Source: Acanthaster planci (Eukaryota; Echinodermata; Asteroidea; Valvatida; Acanthasteridae). From it: a stretch of 62,000 bases of DNA. The translations under genes were made by a program, and so were the position numbers. Below the pieces are notes generated by a model. That model was not told the DNA's origin. It ran no database searches and saw nothing but the letters and a program-made list of their open reading frames with translations. Position 1 is the stretch's first letter. Every line of letters starts with the position of its first letter. The stretch lies in the NCBI RefSeq assembly GCF_001949145.1, contig NW_019091369.1:1002993-1064992 (forward strand). The letters are read 5' to 3'. Below are positions 11,921 to 24,940 of the stretch, one piece after another.

Positions 11921-12835
11921 GTGAACAACCAAGATCCAGAAATGTGAGCACATCATGTTCTTATATATAACACGGAATGAAACATGATTACTGGGTGCAT
12001 TTTAACGCAGAATGAAATATTCATCACTGGGTGCATTTTTAAAAATCATGTAGGCCCTAAGTGTAGTTTTTAACCCTAACCCCCGAGGGTGTATGTAAAA
12101 TAATATTGAAATCGGGGGATTTGGGACTGTTAGGGTTAATGAAAGTGTTCTATACATGGAAAACACTGATTTTCCCTGAAATTATTATAACAGCCTTTAG
12201 ATAGTGATAACATGTCCTACAATGTGAAATATGGCTAAGAAAATTACGAAGTATTTTCATGGTACTTAGAAAACTCTTTGGCCTTTTTTCAGACATGTTT
12301 CATAGGTTTGTGCAAAAGGCTTCAAGTGCTGTCTGTATATGAAACTCTCTCCGTTATTAATCCCTAAATAGGCTACCTGTGGGGAAGAGTTCTGTATACG
12401 GTCATCACTTGTTTTCTGTGCAGTGGTTTATAACATGTACCTATCAAAAAGTGATAAAATTTCCCCAAAAAGTCAAAGTTAGCAGGGAAAATGTGTCTGG
12501 ATATGGACCTCCTTTCCCTAATTATCTTCGACCCCAAGAGTCAGTCCTCTACTTTTCATGTAACTTTTCTCACATGCGTCCATACCGGTGTATGTAGTGT
12601 AATTGAATGCATAACTTGTATCTGACACTTCCAAAAGTCCTTAATCAACAAGGTTTTTGCGGTCATAACTCCATTCCGTATTTTGTTTTGTTACTGGATA
12701 CACAGTATTCTTATCTACTTCCATGTATTGACATTTAGTTCCATCCATTACACTAAGTGAAGGAAACAGTTGGATCTGTGTGATATCTGTGGAAATTGGT
12801 ATCATAACACGTTGAAACTACAGCCTTGTCCATGT
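11921..12835. other. No gene seen
   Basis: A block at about 12078-12130 (CCCCCGAGGGTGTATGTAAA) resembles part of repeat R3 at 52065-52110. A pyrimidine-rich acceptor-like site ends at about 12290 but has no partner donor. Confidence 0.35.
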
Positions 12836-13072
12836 ACGTTCGAAATGTTGGGAGATGAAGAACAAAACCAGGCCAATTTGACCTGGAGCCAGTCGAGATA
12901 TATGCTACCACAAATACATACATGTATGTCGATCACAACGTTGACACAAGAATACGCAGTTTTGGCCTGAATGAACATTTTGTAAATTAGAGCTTATCAA
13001 GGAAACCCATAGATCTTTGCGATAATCCCCTCAAACCACCTCAAGCCTGTCGCCAAAGAGGTCCTTTCAATG
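12836..13072 (-). repeat. Dispersed repeat R1, copy 2
   Basis: Reverse-complement partner of 5004-5236; see that entry. Interrupted by a TACATGTA-type insertion absent from copy 1. Confidence 0.75.
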
Positions 13073-14431
13073 TAGATAACAACTAAACCCTGGGCTCTTG
13101 TACAAAAAAATAATTAAACTTCATCCACATGTACATGTACCTACTGTACATGTATGTAGGACTACCCCCTAGAACGGTGGGATTTGTTGTCCGCCATGCT
13201 CCCACGAACCGCAGGGGATGACGAACCCCACTGTTCTTGGGGTATGTACATGTAGGACACTAGTGTGTACAAGTATTCCGTCAACGGTGAAAAGGACAAA
13301 GAACATACATGTACATGTATTGTTATCGGAGACTACTTTCAGCACCATTGCTAACAGGCCCTCAACTCTGTGACTTGGAAGTACCAGATTGATTGATGTG
13401 GCAATTATGCAGCCACATTTTCCTGTATGACTTCCTGAAAACCAATCATTCCAAAATAAAGGCTTTATAACAGAAGGCATGAGGTAAAGAACAGAATCTG
13501 AAATCGCAAACACATTAGGGGGCCTAAACATTCAACCTGTGGAACATGTTCAAGTACAAAATTGAAATTGGTCGAGCACAGTTTAGTGAAACATTTTTCC
13601 TCACGATGATGTCAAGATTGACCGCTTGTTTAGATCGTTCATTGTATAAATTTACATGAATGTTAGCTAGAGGAAAATTAACTATACATGTACAATAAGT
13701 GTACTTGAACACCAAATCGATAAAAATTTGTCATAAACACTTGGCCTAATTTTGACCATATTTACGGGTATTGCAAAGTCCACTGGTTTGTGTACATACA
13801 ATACACATAGGAAGAAGCTTAATCGAAAACACTTGTGAACTTGTGCTTCATTTTACATGTACCGGGTACAAGGTTGAATTGAATTCCCTTTTGGAAGGGG
13901 TACCGGTAGCTGGGGGAGGAGACGGTCTGAGTATTTTCATTCACAGTTACCAGGAGACTATTATTATTGGGGGGAGGGGACAGAGCATGCACCACACTTG
14001 TCCCCTTCCCCATTAGATTTGCCCCTGCAAATAACATTCTTTTTTATTGACATGACATTGAGGCTAACATCTTACAGGTGTAAAAAAAAGGTTGACTTGT
14101 ACACTGTACGTGCAAGTACCCGGTAGTACATTAAGACCTGCATACACGTGTATTGTACATTTCAGCAAATAAAATGTTTGTATTCATGTAAGGTAGGCTA
14201 TGTGCTTTTAAAGTACCGGCACATGTATCTGCAGTAAAGATTAGGTGAGAATCAGACTTCCTTTTTTAAAAAGTTTACTTAGTGATAAGAATTCAATACA
14301 AGTATGTCACGACCTTGCAAACAGTACTGTGGCCATAGACGAGTGCTGTTACAAAAGTCCTGGAAGCCATTTGGCATTTGAACGATGGATGAATTCTAGA
14401 AGATTGGAAAATAAGTTGAGTCTTTCATGTT
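13073..14431. other. No gene seen; many TACATGTA palindromes
   Basis: Several ACATGTACATGTA tracts (for example near 13131, 13150 and 13308) and short random-looking frames. No splice-supported exon found. Confidence 0.4.
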
Positions 14432-14719
14432 GTAACTTGTACAGTACTGTATGTAAATTGTATATTGTATAAAACAGTAGGCCTCCTTTTTGAGTGAGAC
14501 TTGGTAACTTGTACAGTACTGTATGTAAATTGTATATTGTATAAAACAGTAGGCCTCCTTTTTGAGTGAGACTTGGTAACTTGCACAGTACTGTATGTAA
14601 ATTGTATATTGTATAAAACAGTAGGCCTCCTTTTTGAGTGAGACTTGGTAACTTGTACAGTACTGTATGTAAATTGTATATTGTATAAAACAGTAGGCCT
14701 CCTTTTTGAGTGAGACTTG
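14432..14719. repeat. Minisatellite, 72 bp x 4
   Basis: Copies start at 14432, 14504, 14576 and 14648 with GTAACTTGTACAGTACTGTA; only the third differs at one base (TTGCACAG). Because 72 is divisible by three, a minus-strand frame of 147 codons runs through all copies. That frame is a by-product of the period and not evidence of a protein. Confidence 0.95.
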
Positions 14720-17700
14720 AACATGATGCACTTCACATGAAATTTTAAAAGTACATGCAGATATTTTCCAGGTAACTGTGACATCCCAATCACTCCACTC
14801 TGTCATATTCCTTCCCTCCACCTGTCTTTCAAAATCCACCAGGGTTTTTTTCAGGATACATGTTGAATTGAGAATACAAACATGTACATGTAGTTTTCTC
14901 CAGTTGCTTCATGTACCGTTCAGGCTAAACTGAGGCTTGATTCCCTTGAAAGTGCAAGTAAATAGTCAGTAAGATTAATTGAGGTCTTCAGCAAAGATTA
15001 ATCTGAGATGATCTTAATGCCCTTTCTTGCTATTGACACAAGTTTTTAATGTCAAGGATTTAATTTTAGCATATTGTGACAAGAGACTTATGTACCGGTC
15101 CAATAAGGACTCTGTTCTTTTTTGCAGAATTTATGTTAACAGGGCATTGCCCCAAATGTCTCAGGTTTTTTTTTTCACTTAACATGTGTTACCGTTAGTC
15201 TATTGATGAAAATTGTGTTATTCGTTTAGACTTGCTGTCTTCCCGTCTACATGTATCGGTACATGTACGTCTGTGGATGTTCGTGGTATTAAGGCACCTG
15301 CCATAGAGCTGTTTTGTGAGGAACATCTTGCTGTCCAGCAAAGCAAAAGGTATAGTAGGCATTTTTCTTGACAAAGTCTTCTGATATTTCATTGTTGCAT
15401 GAATTTCATACAGAGAAACACAGAAATTCAAATGAAAAAATAGTTCCTCAGTTAGACCAAATAAACAAATTCCTTTGGTTCAGGTCACTTGACTCAACCC
15501 AATTTTCCAGAACCTGTAAAATTCAACTCCACAAAATACGGTTCGTTTTGGAAAATTTCAGTTGAACAAACTGGTTTCTGAATTTTAAATCAAAATCTGG
15601 CGACAACATTCAGTATTTTGGGCATTTTCTATGGCTTTCCAGAAGAGATTTTGGCAATTTCAAAACACATTTGTACATTCAGCCCTTCCCAAAATGTCAC
15701 AAGGGTGTGATCGACGTCAGTGAGTTCTTGCCCACATAACACCTGTGGAGAAGTTAGTTGCCAAGAAATAGGCTTCCATTCTCACATTTTAGCAGAGGTC
15801 AGGAAATGACAGGCAGATGTGATTCAATTCTTGAATCCTCCGTCTTGCCCTCAGGCGAAGCACTGTAATTTTCATGGCAATTTTTCTATCGTCTCGGCTT
15901 TTGGGATTGTTTAAAATTCTACTTTCTGGTGCATAACAGCAGTAGCATGAAAACTTTTATTGAGCACCACACAGTAATGTTGAATGAAACTTGCACGGTA
16001 ACACTCCATGCATACGACAAATACAAAGTCTGTTGTAAACTATCTGAGTTCCAGTAGCATACTGCGCAGGCATAGATTTATTGTGACGAAAAGTCACATC
16101 TGGGCTGCATTTCACATTTCTCCCTAAACTTCCCACTGCAACTATCCACTGTGAATTAAAATATGATTCACTGTGAAACCAGCTGAATGTAAGCAAAATA
16201 TAGGAGCAAATTCAGTGCCTGATAAAAAAAATGAACTTTGGAAACTCAGGGCTTGCCGGCGCACTACATAACCTTGTGCGTAGTGTAGGCTTGAGTAAAA
16301 AGCATGTTGAGTTGAGAGATTGCTCATGTCTCAAGGGAAAATCACATAGCAACTTGTTACCAGTCATGATGCTGTTTAAGGAATCTTGACTATTTCTGTC
16401 ATGGAAGATATTGTCAGTTTGGCAAGATGTGTTTGATAATGGTAAATTTCACTTTACGGTAGATAGACATACCTGTATAGGGACCGACCTGACACATATA
16501 TGTACATGTACAGGGCACGATGCTGTTGGGAACTCAGCAAATTCTCGCCTTAAAAAAGTGGTTTCCTGACCGACCGTAATTACATACATGTACATATATA
16601 CACACCTCTTTTCATGTGACATAAAGTACAATGTAATGGTATTTTTGTCCAGCCTCATGGATTTGGTATTGTCAAATCCTAGCAGATTATGTTCATTGTA
16701 TACTCAATGATGATCTCATTTGGCTTGTGGTGGGCATTTGTTGACAGTGGCAGCCATTTTGTTTGGTCTGAGAAGTCAGTGTTTCACTGGGAGGAGATGT
16801 TGTTGTCAATTCCTTTGTTCCCCAATTATGATTTCTTGTAAGCGCGTTGTCTTCCTACTGGTTTCCAATCATAATGGGGATGATCATGTGTGATGTAGGG
16901 AAATAGCTACATGTACCAGTGCAGAAGCAGTTGTATTGAAGAATTGGGACCGTAAAGATGACCGCTAAGAGAACCATGGTCATTCACAAACTATGCGAAT
17001 AAAGAATTGTAGGAGTTGTTGATGATGTGATTTTCTTTTAATTCATTAGTGCCTGAAATGTTCCTGTTTGGGTTCAAGCTCCATCAAACTTGCTTGTCTT
17101 TTTTAATCAGGCTGAAGCATGCAAATGTACATGTACCGAAGGACTGCTCACATACTGGTACTGTAGTGCGCTATTTTACAAAATCACCCAATGCTGTGAT
17201 TGGCAGTAGGATGAAACCCCTCAATGGTCAGGAAACACTAATAGATTGACCATCACAAAGACTGAAAATAGAGGGGCATCCTGGGACATGAAGATCCAAT
17301 GTGTCTTTTGCATCAGCAGTGCCCTACCAGTACCATAAATGTACGTTTATGTTGTAATAAGTAAACTAAATTTCATGACGGGGGGAATTAATTTTGATAA
17401 GAAATGTGACTAATCCAGCATACTGTAATAAGAATAATAATACAGGATTTCTATCGTGCCATTCCATCTAGATCATGGTGCTAAGGGTAACAACGACCGA
17501 TGATAAGGACGTTTAAATTTAGATTTCAAGTAAATTTGTTATTAGTTGTTTTCTGAAGGATGAAACAGTTTCCAGAGCTCTGATATGGGCAGGTGTTGTA
17601 TCCCACAAATAAACTGTGAGGGCTTTGCCAGTGAAGCTGTTCTATTGCGGTAAGTTGGAACTGGTCGAAACAAGTCGTTTAAGTGGCACTTTAACGTTAT

Positions 17701-17879
17701 TATAATTAATATTTATTTGGCCAACACATCAGACAAGACAGGACAATATAAAACCACATGGTGTAAAATAGATCACTACTCCCAGATGGGCTATGGACAG
17801 CAAACACCGCAGGTCCGTAGACCTGCGACCTCACATCATGTTGTAGATCATTAAAACCCTAAACCTACATGTACAAAAT
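14720..17879. other. No secure gene; isolated acceptor-like sites
   Basis: Good pyrimidine tracts ending in AG precede 15127 and 17047 and are followed by short open frames, but no convincing donor closes them. The rest shows nothing. Confidence 0.3.
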
Positions 17880-18975
17880 ACTACAAATTACTAGTAGTAA
17901 TATGTAGTATTCAGCCCTGTCACTTGTAGGAGGACATGAATTTATTGTTCTATGTACAAGTAACAATGGAAGTAATTTACAGCCCGTTCCCATTTGACCC
18001 ACCAATTGAGGGATCTGATCCACCTTTTGCCAAATTGCCAGATCAGATCTCCCAGTTGGTGGATCAGATCCGGCAATTGTGTGTAGCGGGAATGCTAACA
18101 GTTATAAGGTGGATCAGGATCAGATCCACCTTTCTTGATCCCCCTTCGGAGCAGGATACAGATCCCCCAATTGGTGGATCAGATCCTGCAATTGGGGGAT
18201 CACGATCAGATGGGAACGCAAAAGGTGGATCTGATCCGGCAATTTGACCTGTCAACATCCGTCCGTGCATGAGTGGCGCGAAACTTTTGCGGTCTGATGA
18301 ACAAAGAAATACATTTTTTGGCGTGTAGCTCATGTGAAATTTTTAACGTGCACAGCATACACAATAAACAACCGCTGAACTACGGGCTAGCAAAACGTGT
18401 CACCACGCATGCGCAATGCATGCATGCCGCGATGTGTGCCTCGCACTTTCACAATTTTCGTTGCGCATTCGTCCGTTTCTTAACCTTTTTCATTTGTGTA
18501 ATTTCACTTGCTCTCCATCAAAAACTAATTCCTTGTTAGCGTATAGCCCGCAGCGTGTGACAGAGTATCAAAAACGGAAGCAAAGTTTGAAGAGACAACG
18601 TACTAGGCTGAACATTCGGTCTGATTCAAGGTCGTCACGTCAGTAGAACTACGCACCCAAAACACCGCAGAGTCACAGGCATACTGCCCCAGCATGCCAC
18701 ACTGCTACAGAGCGCGCGCTCAGCAAGCTAGCACATGCGCAATATCAAACTCAGTGACCTTTCGGGCTCGACATTTCCGTCCGAAAAGGTGGATCAAGCG
18801 CGAGTGGGAACGCGACTTGCGGTTTCGTTGCGGTAAAATAATGATCACACCAAATGCTGGATCAAGATCCACCTTTTCCCAATTCAAGTGGGAACGCGCT
18901 GTTAGCCAGAAGTAGTAATTTGTAGCGCTAGGTCCTTCATGCTCAGACTACTGCTTAGTATTTTGTAGTACTGAG
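17880..18975. repeat. CTA/TAG-rich palindromic element split by a later insertion
   Basis: Left of the 922 bp MITE is ATACTACAAATTACTAGTAG (17879-17898); right of it are AGTAGTAATTTGTAG (18911-18925) and AGTATTTTGTAGTACTG (18956-18972), the reverse complement pattern. This is best read as an older inverted repeat interrupted by the element at 17980-18901. Confidence 0.45.
17980..18901. mobile_element. MITE-like element, TIR CAGCSCGTTCCCAYTTGA, TSD TTA
   Basis: Left end CAGCCCGTTCCCATTTGA; reverse complement of right end CAGCGCGTTCCCACTTGA. TTA flanks both sides (17977-17979, 18902-18904), a 3 bp target duplication as known for PIF/Harbinger elements. The interior is full of GGATCAGATCC and CCAATTGGGGGATC blocks in both orientations over the first 270 bases and again near the right end. 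No transposase frame is present, so it is nonautonomous. Superfamily is inferred from the TTA duplication alone. Confidence 0.82.
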
Positions 18976-19340
18976 TAGTGCAAGCCAAACAATATGCTTG
19001 GCGGTTAGATTACAAACAGTAAGTAAAAGATGTACCATATAACGAGATTTGACTATCTGAGAAGATACTGTGCGACTCAAACATGTATGTACATGAAAAC
19101 ATGGTATAAGGATTAAAAACGGTAAATTATTTTTTTAACAGTTGCAAGAATAAAGTGTATATTATATGACTTACTGAGCAGGACAGAAAAATAAAAACGA
19201 TCAGAACTTTCGAAGCATGAAGCCAGGAAAATGAGTCAAAGTGCCTGGGTTCAGCTACTGTATCTGGACTATAAGAAGCAAGCCAAGTAATGATTAATAG
19301 GTCTCGCTTTTGTGTCTCTTAGTATACAACAAGTTTGTAA
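18976..19340. other. No feature seen
   Basis: AT-rich, no long frame, no paired splice sites. Confidence 0.4.
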
Positions 19341-19460
19341 GTGCAACGATAAAAATAATTTCATGAGGTGACAGATGAAGTGTTCCATTCCACCGAGGTG
19401 AAGCCAAATGGAATGAAACAGTTCATCGGTCCCCTCGTGAAATTATTCTTACCATTGCAC
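19341..19460. repeat. Fold-back with about 54 bp arms (head of repeat R3, copy b)
   Basis: Left arm GTGCAACGATAAAAATAATT then TCATGAGGTGACAGATGAA; reverse complement of right arm GTGCAATGGTAAGAATAATT then TCACGAGGGGACCGATGAA. The loop is only a few bases around CCACCGAGGTGAAGCC. The GAGGTGACA block ties it to repeat R3. Confidence 0.75.
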
Positions 19461-19710
19461 CAATTTGTAACATACATCCTCTCCTCTTAGAACAAATGGG
19501 TGTCGCATGCTTACGTCTGCCATTTTTCAAGTAACAGATTTGTATCTGAAGCTCCACCCATTGGTACAGGTGCCCTGCATTGCTACCAGTCGATTGCATC
19601 TATCCCTACATTGTCCTTCTCTTTCTTACTGGGAATTAAATAGAGCTTATATGGAATGGGGATGGAAACCGGTCAAGTGAAGTTCTATTCAATGGGTATT
19701 GTTGAATAGA

Positions 19711-19770
19711 ATGAATAATTCAGTGACGTGATCAGTGATCCACCAATCAGTTGACAGATTTATGCAGACC
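19711..19770 (+). repeat. Repeat R3 tail, copy b
   Basis: GAATAATTCAGTGACGTGAT followed by GATCCACCAATCAG and TTTATGCAG matches the tails at 10421, 52171 and 61831. Confidence 0.6.
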
Positions 19771-22700
19771 CGAATTGTGTAATGGAAAATGTCTGGTGTA
19801 GTATGGTACCTGTGCACGAGGCAATATTAAGATTTTGCTGGGCCCGGCTGGCTTGTATCAGTACTTTCCCCTCACGCACCACCGCATTAGTGGGCCCACA
19901 TCTCATGCATCCCAAATGAGGAGAGATGAACTGAAGCCTGGCCGTACATTAAAGAGTGTCAAACCATAGAGAATGGTCTGGCCAAGTCTTCCTCAGCATC
20001 TCCAGCCTGTAGCGAGGGAAGGCAGGAGTGTTTGCCTTGTCCTTCAGTGCAGCTTGAAGGGACCAGATTTTCAAAAAATCACTCAGAGGGAAGGAACGGG
20101 CTGTCATGTCAATTAATGTGTTTTGAACTCCTTACGTGTAAATCAATTTATCACAGAGTTGAAGTATTTGCCAAGCCTTTCAATAGCTTTTGAGCAAGGT
20201 AATATCTGAGGTCCATTAACACCTCGTTGGCAAATATTCCAACAAGTTTCCTGCAATTAACCAGTCTGTCTTGTTTGACCACTTCAAGGAAGATGTACCG
20301 GTACATGTACATGTAGGCCTCATGTTGTAATGTTTTCAGGGTTTTTTAAATGAACAGAATTTCCACACCTTGCCCAGTTGGGCTGCAAGGAATTTCTCAC
20401 ACATCTAGAAGTAAATACATGTATAAAACAGGAATAAAACTGTCAGTAAACACTATTGAACAATTGAGATAAAATGCGTGTTGGCTGTTATTGCTTCTTG
20501 CTTTTCAGCGTGCATTTGAAATTCTCAGTCTACTTGTACGGTGTACATACACGGACTTTAAAACGGAAGCCAGCTTTCCGTGAGTTGAGCCTGGTTAAAC
20601 CGTATAACAAAACCATCTTATGAATTAAACATGAAAAATGGCACAGCTTTCCTATTTGTGGTGGAAGAAATGTAAAAAATGCCGCCGCAAAGGCTTGTGT
20701 CGCCGATTTCAGAAACACTCATTACGTACATATATTAATGATATGCAAGTGACCCTGAGACATCATCCTGCGAGTCATGCAAGTGCCATGGTAGACGCAA
20801 GCTCAAAATGCCACGTTCTCATTAACTCACTGATTGCTGCATCCTTCAGCTTATTTAATATGTGATTTTCTGCATTTTTACCATGAAAACAAAATACCCA
20901 GGTTTTGCATATTTGATGGCTTTGGACAGGGCTGCCTGCAAAACTTGGACTTGGTTGTTCTCGCTGTCCAACATATCCGACATGTCTGCGTGATGTGTTC
21001 TTTACATTCACGTTGACTTGCACCTGCACTACGTTCGTCTAGATTTCCAAACACCCCGTGGTTGATGATGAACGAAGGTGATTTGCCGCAGGATTTTTGG
21101 ACTTTTTCCTACCACGGAGTTCTAAAAAGCTTCTCAATTCCAACGCCTTCAGAAGCAAGTCACATGTAACTTCAGAGAGTGATGAGGGGAAAGCACGTGG
21201 ACTACCTTGCCGATTGCACGATGTGTGCAGCAGCAGTGCTTTTCAGTGGGGCCATGTTCGCACATCGCTAAGCCTAGGGCTTGGCGTCGTTATCGTATCC
21301 ATATTTACTTTCACTCCGGGATCTTGCCATTTCTCATTTTTTACATGTGGGTGACACCATGGGGATTTTACATGCAGAAGACACCTGCACATGCAGTCGT
21401 TCCAGCTGTTTCCTCATATCCAAATCGCTGGAAAAGAAAAGCTACATGCGTTGCCCGGAACCACATTTTTTGAGGATGGTGCTGTTTTTATAGTTAAAAT
21501 GTTAGCTCCTCGTGCAAATCTAATTTTTATAAAATTTCTAAGAACTTTTGGTCAGATTTCTGACTTACACTTTGACATGCACTGGGTTTGACAAAAAATA
21601 CGGGAACCAAAAAATCAACAATAAAATGACAGGGCAGAACGGTCCTCACTATGCCAGTATGTGGGATGCCAAGTAGGTCTGCATACATTTATTTCATACT
21701 CAACATTAATTTAATCTCTTGCATCGAATGCCTGTCCAATCAAAATGGAGTTTAGAGTATCAACATTATGACAATTTCCAAAAGCTGAATATATACATGT
21801 ACATGTATAACATATGCTTGTACGTGTACTAGTTTTGGATTGCGCAAGCACGTACACACGTTACATGTACTGGTACCGGTACATGGTGCAGTGAACTCAT
21901 CTACACACGCCAAACAGATTCGTATGTGATGTAATGAGTTTGTCAACCGAGTTGAATCTTCTCATTTTTAAATTCCCTGGAATTGTGAATGAATTAATTT
22001 TCAAAATAAACAGACTATTCTTTAGTTGAAATTCAACTTGTTACAGAATGGCTGAAATTGGATTTTTTTTGATTGATTTTTTTGCCGAAAGAAGTTTTAA
22101 AGTGACTTGGAACTGGTTGAACCGTTCTAGAACCAGAGAAAATGTCATTGTCACTCTCGTCGATCCTGAATGTCCAATTTAAAAAGTTGAAATTGTGAAT
22201 ATACTTGTGTCGTGCCTCCTGCACACGATGGACTACTGGTCCTAACCACCTTTTATGAGAACTTGAGGACTATTTGAGCTGCAATCCGACTGAAAAAATA
22301 TTCACAATCTGAGACTGGGAAAATGACTAAAAACAAGGCCGATTAAGCGGCCGATGGGAAACAGTTGTCTCGGTAGCGTTACACCATGTATATCTAGTCT
22401 GTTGCTAGACACGTGGTGGATTTGTGTTTGCTTACTGACATATACCATGGACGAACACAGTCTGCACTCTGTTTACTCAACCAACGTTGCCTACCATACA
22501 ACTTTCAATGACTTTTACTTCTTTCTTTCAGAACAAATGTGCCCAAAATATTCTCACAATAATAGTAACAAATTGCCAGACATTATGCAAGTTTCATCTT
22601 CACAATATAAATCATCCATGTTGCATCCAAACACTTTGCAACAAACCACTACCGGGCAAGCATTGGTGCATGCCTGCTGTACAACATGTCTCAGGATGAC

Positions 22701-24940
22701 ATCACCAGCCCAACACACAAGATTTGACCTCGTGTGTTTCAGATTCTGCCCGATTCACTTTGGAAAGAAAACACCTCTTATTCCTCGGGTACTCTTTTTC
22801 TGTCAACATCTCTACCGTAGATCGGTTTTTAGATGGCTAGTCTATCTTCAGAACCCTATGTGTCAAAATGTGTTCGAGCCTTTGGGTACTGCCTTAACAT
22901 GTGTGAAATGAGACTGACGCAAAACAGAAATATTGAAATTGGGTTTGGGATTTTATTTATGCAAGACAGAAATATTGAGAGTGGGTTTGGGGATTTATAC
23001 AGTGTACCTCTGTGGGTACAAAAGGAAGTTTTGAACCATTCAGACAGAAAGGACAACATCATACCGTACATCATGCATGTAAACATTGAGAGAGGCTTTC
23101 TCAGTGGTTGAGTGCCCAATACTGATGGAGCAATATAACCGTTTGGTTGATTTTAGAGCGAGAGTGGTACTGTACATGTACATGTATGTACTGTAGATGA
23201 GGAGAGAAGTGGGACAGGGTAATTATCATGTACACGTAGGTAGCACCATAGCAGATTATTCCCCAAAGTCTACTGAGTCTGCAGCCTCCCCGACAGAGGG
23301 CAGTCCTGGTTGGAATTTGAGTGTGAGTGGTAACTTTCTGGCTGCTGGACCTTATTGGAATGATTGTCTTGATCAACCTGCCAGCTCCAGAAAAAGTGCA
23401 GGTGTATCCTATCTTAGTCAGGGGTCTAAGACCCGCACTCCTCATTGATATTCCTGTTGCACCCTTGAATAAATGGCCATAGAGAGCCGGAAGGAGTAGG
23501 GAACGGATGTCGGGATGTTATGCAAAGTGCTTGGCTGTATTGACTGGGTCCCAGCCCCTGTGTCTTACCCAGGAATACTCAAGTATCCCATTCAACATTA
23601 TTTGCCGCCTTAGCTGAGGAGGGCATTAAGTAGCATGCATACAGACTCTCAGAAGCGGCTTGTATCCCCTGGGTGTCTCAGTGTCTGGAATCCACTGGCC
23701 GGAGATGGAGGGGGGTAGAATTCATGATTTGATTTTGAACAAGATTGACAGTATCCCTGGTACCGGAACCTGGTGGGATGTTTGATTGTCAGGTTCTTCT
23801 GCTCATTTGAATTCTTTTTGCTTCATGGTAATGGGGCATATTCTGGGTTCCAGCCAGGAAATTTTGAAGAGTAACCCAAATTTGCATTTAATGCTTCATT
23901 TTGCAGACAAACACTCTGTCGTGCAGTAATGGCCAAATGTTGTCTTCCCAGTTACTCAGGATTTTAGCCAAATCTGTAAATAATTTGCTATTTGGTAGTG
24001 GCAGCTGACAGTGATTAATTATACATGTACATGTGTGGGTAACGGTACCGCTGTAGTCTGTTAATCAACAACACAGGTGCATGGGTATACATGTATACAT
24101 GTCCTTAGTCAGTCACCGTTTCGTATCTATCTTTTTAATTTTCCATAGTGTTCCAAACAGAAGGGTCAAATTACACGTATATAGAACATACATGTACAGT
24201 ACATGTACTTGTACGGGTATTTTACCAGTACAGTGTACTGGTGTTCACTCTGAACATCCAAATACAGTAGGAAACTTTTGCTTGAAGAAACCATTCTGGT
24301 TTTAAAGCATGCTTAAAATTGTACGTGTACATTGTACCTTGAAAGCCAATTGCTTGTACTTCTGTTGCTTGATAAACTCGGTGCTAGTGGGACACAGTTT
24401 ACTGTTGCAAATTGCTGGTACGAATCCCTTTTCTCTTTCAAGTGACCTCAGTTAAGTACATGTGGTCTCCATTATTCCTGAGGATCAAATCAATTGCATT
24501 CCTGCCCAAGAGAACATTAAATTTACCCTCAAAAAGTTCAGCTAGCAATTACCCTTCACGTCCACTTTGTACAAGGGAATTAGAGCATATCCAATTATTG
24601 ACCGTGAAGCGTAAGCTTCAAAGATGTCACATTAATATGAACTATCTTACAAAATGAACCCTGTCTAATTTCTGTCAGGTTTTTGGATATGCTTGATGTC
24701 ATATGATACATCACATAATAAAGAGCTGGCTATGAGAGCGGCGTGCCACTTTTGTGATGCTCGATGACGCCATTGCCTTTTTTTGTTCATCAAACATTGT
24801 ACATTATACAGGAAGTGCCTGGAAGACTTCCACATGGGATGAGTGAGGGCGAACTCTGTAATTGAATGGAGACATTGCCTGCATGTATAGTACCGGTATC
24901 CACCTGTATACATGCCAAATCTCAGATGGACTGTTTGAGG
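19771..24940. other. 5.2 kb without a supported gene
   Basis: Contains the 185-codon frame 22354-22911 with a good acceptor inside it at 22530 (CTTCTTTCTTTCAG), but no matching donor and no recognisable domain. A second acceptor-like CATTTTGCAG at about 23905 also lacks a clear donor. ACATGTAC and TACCGGTAC tracts recur near 20295, 21790, 21873, 23173 and 24187. Confidence 0.3.

Noticed and set aside
14396-14839. 147-codon minus frame with 24-residue repeats
   Set aside because: It exists only because the minisatellite period (72) is divisible by three.
22354-22911. 185-codon + frame with an acceptor at 22530
   Set aside because: No start context, no donor, no domain; length is at the edge of chance.
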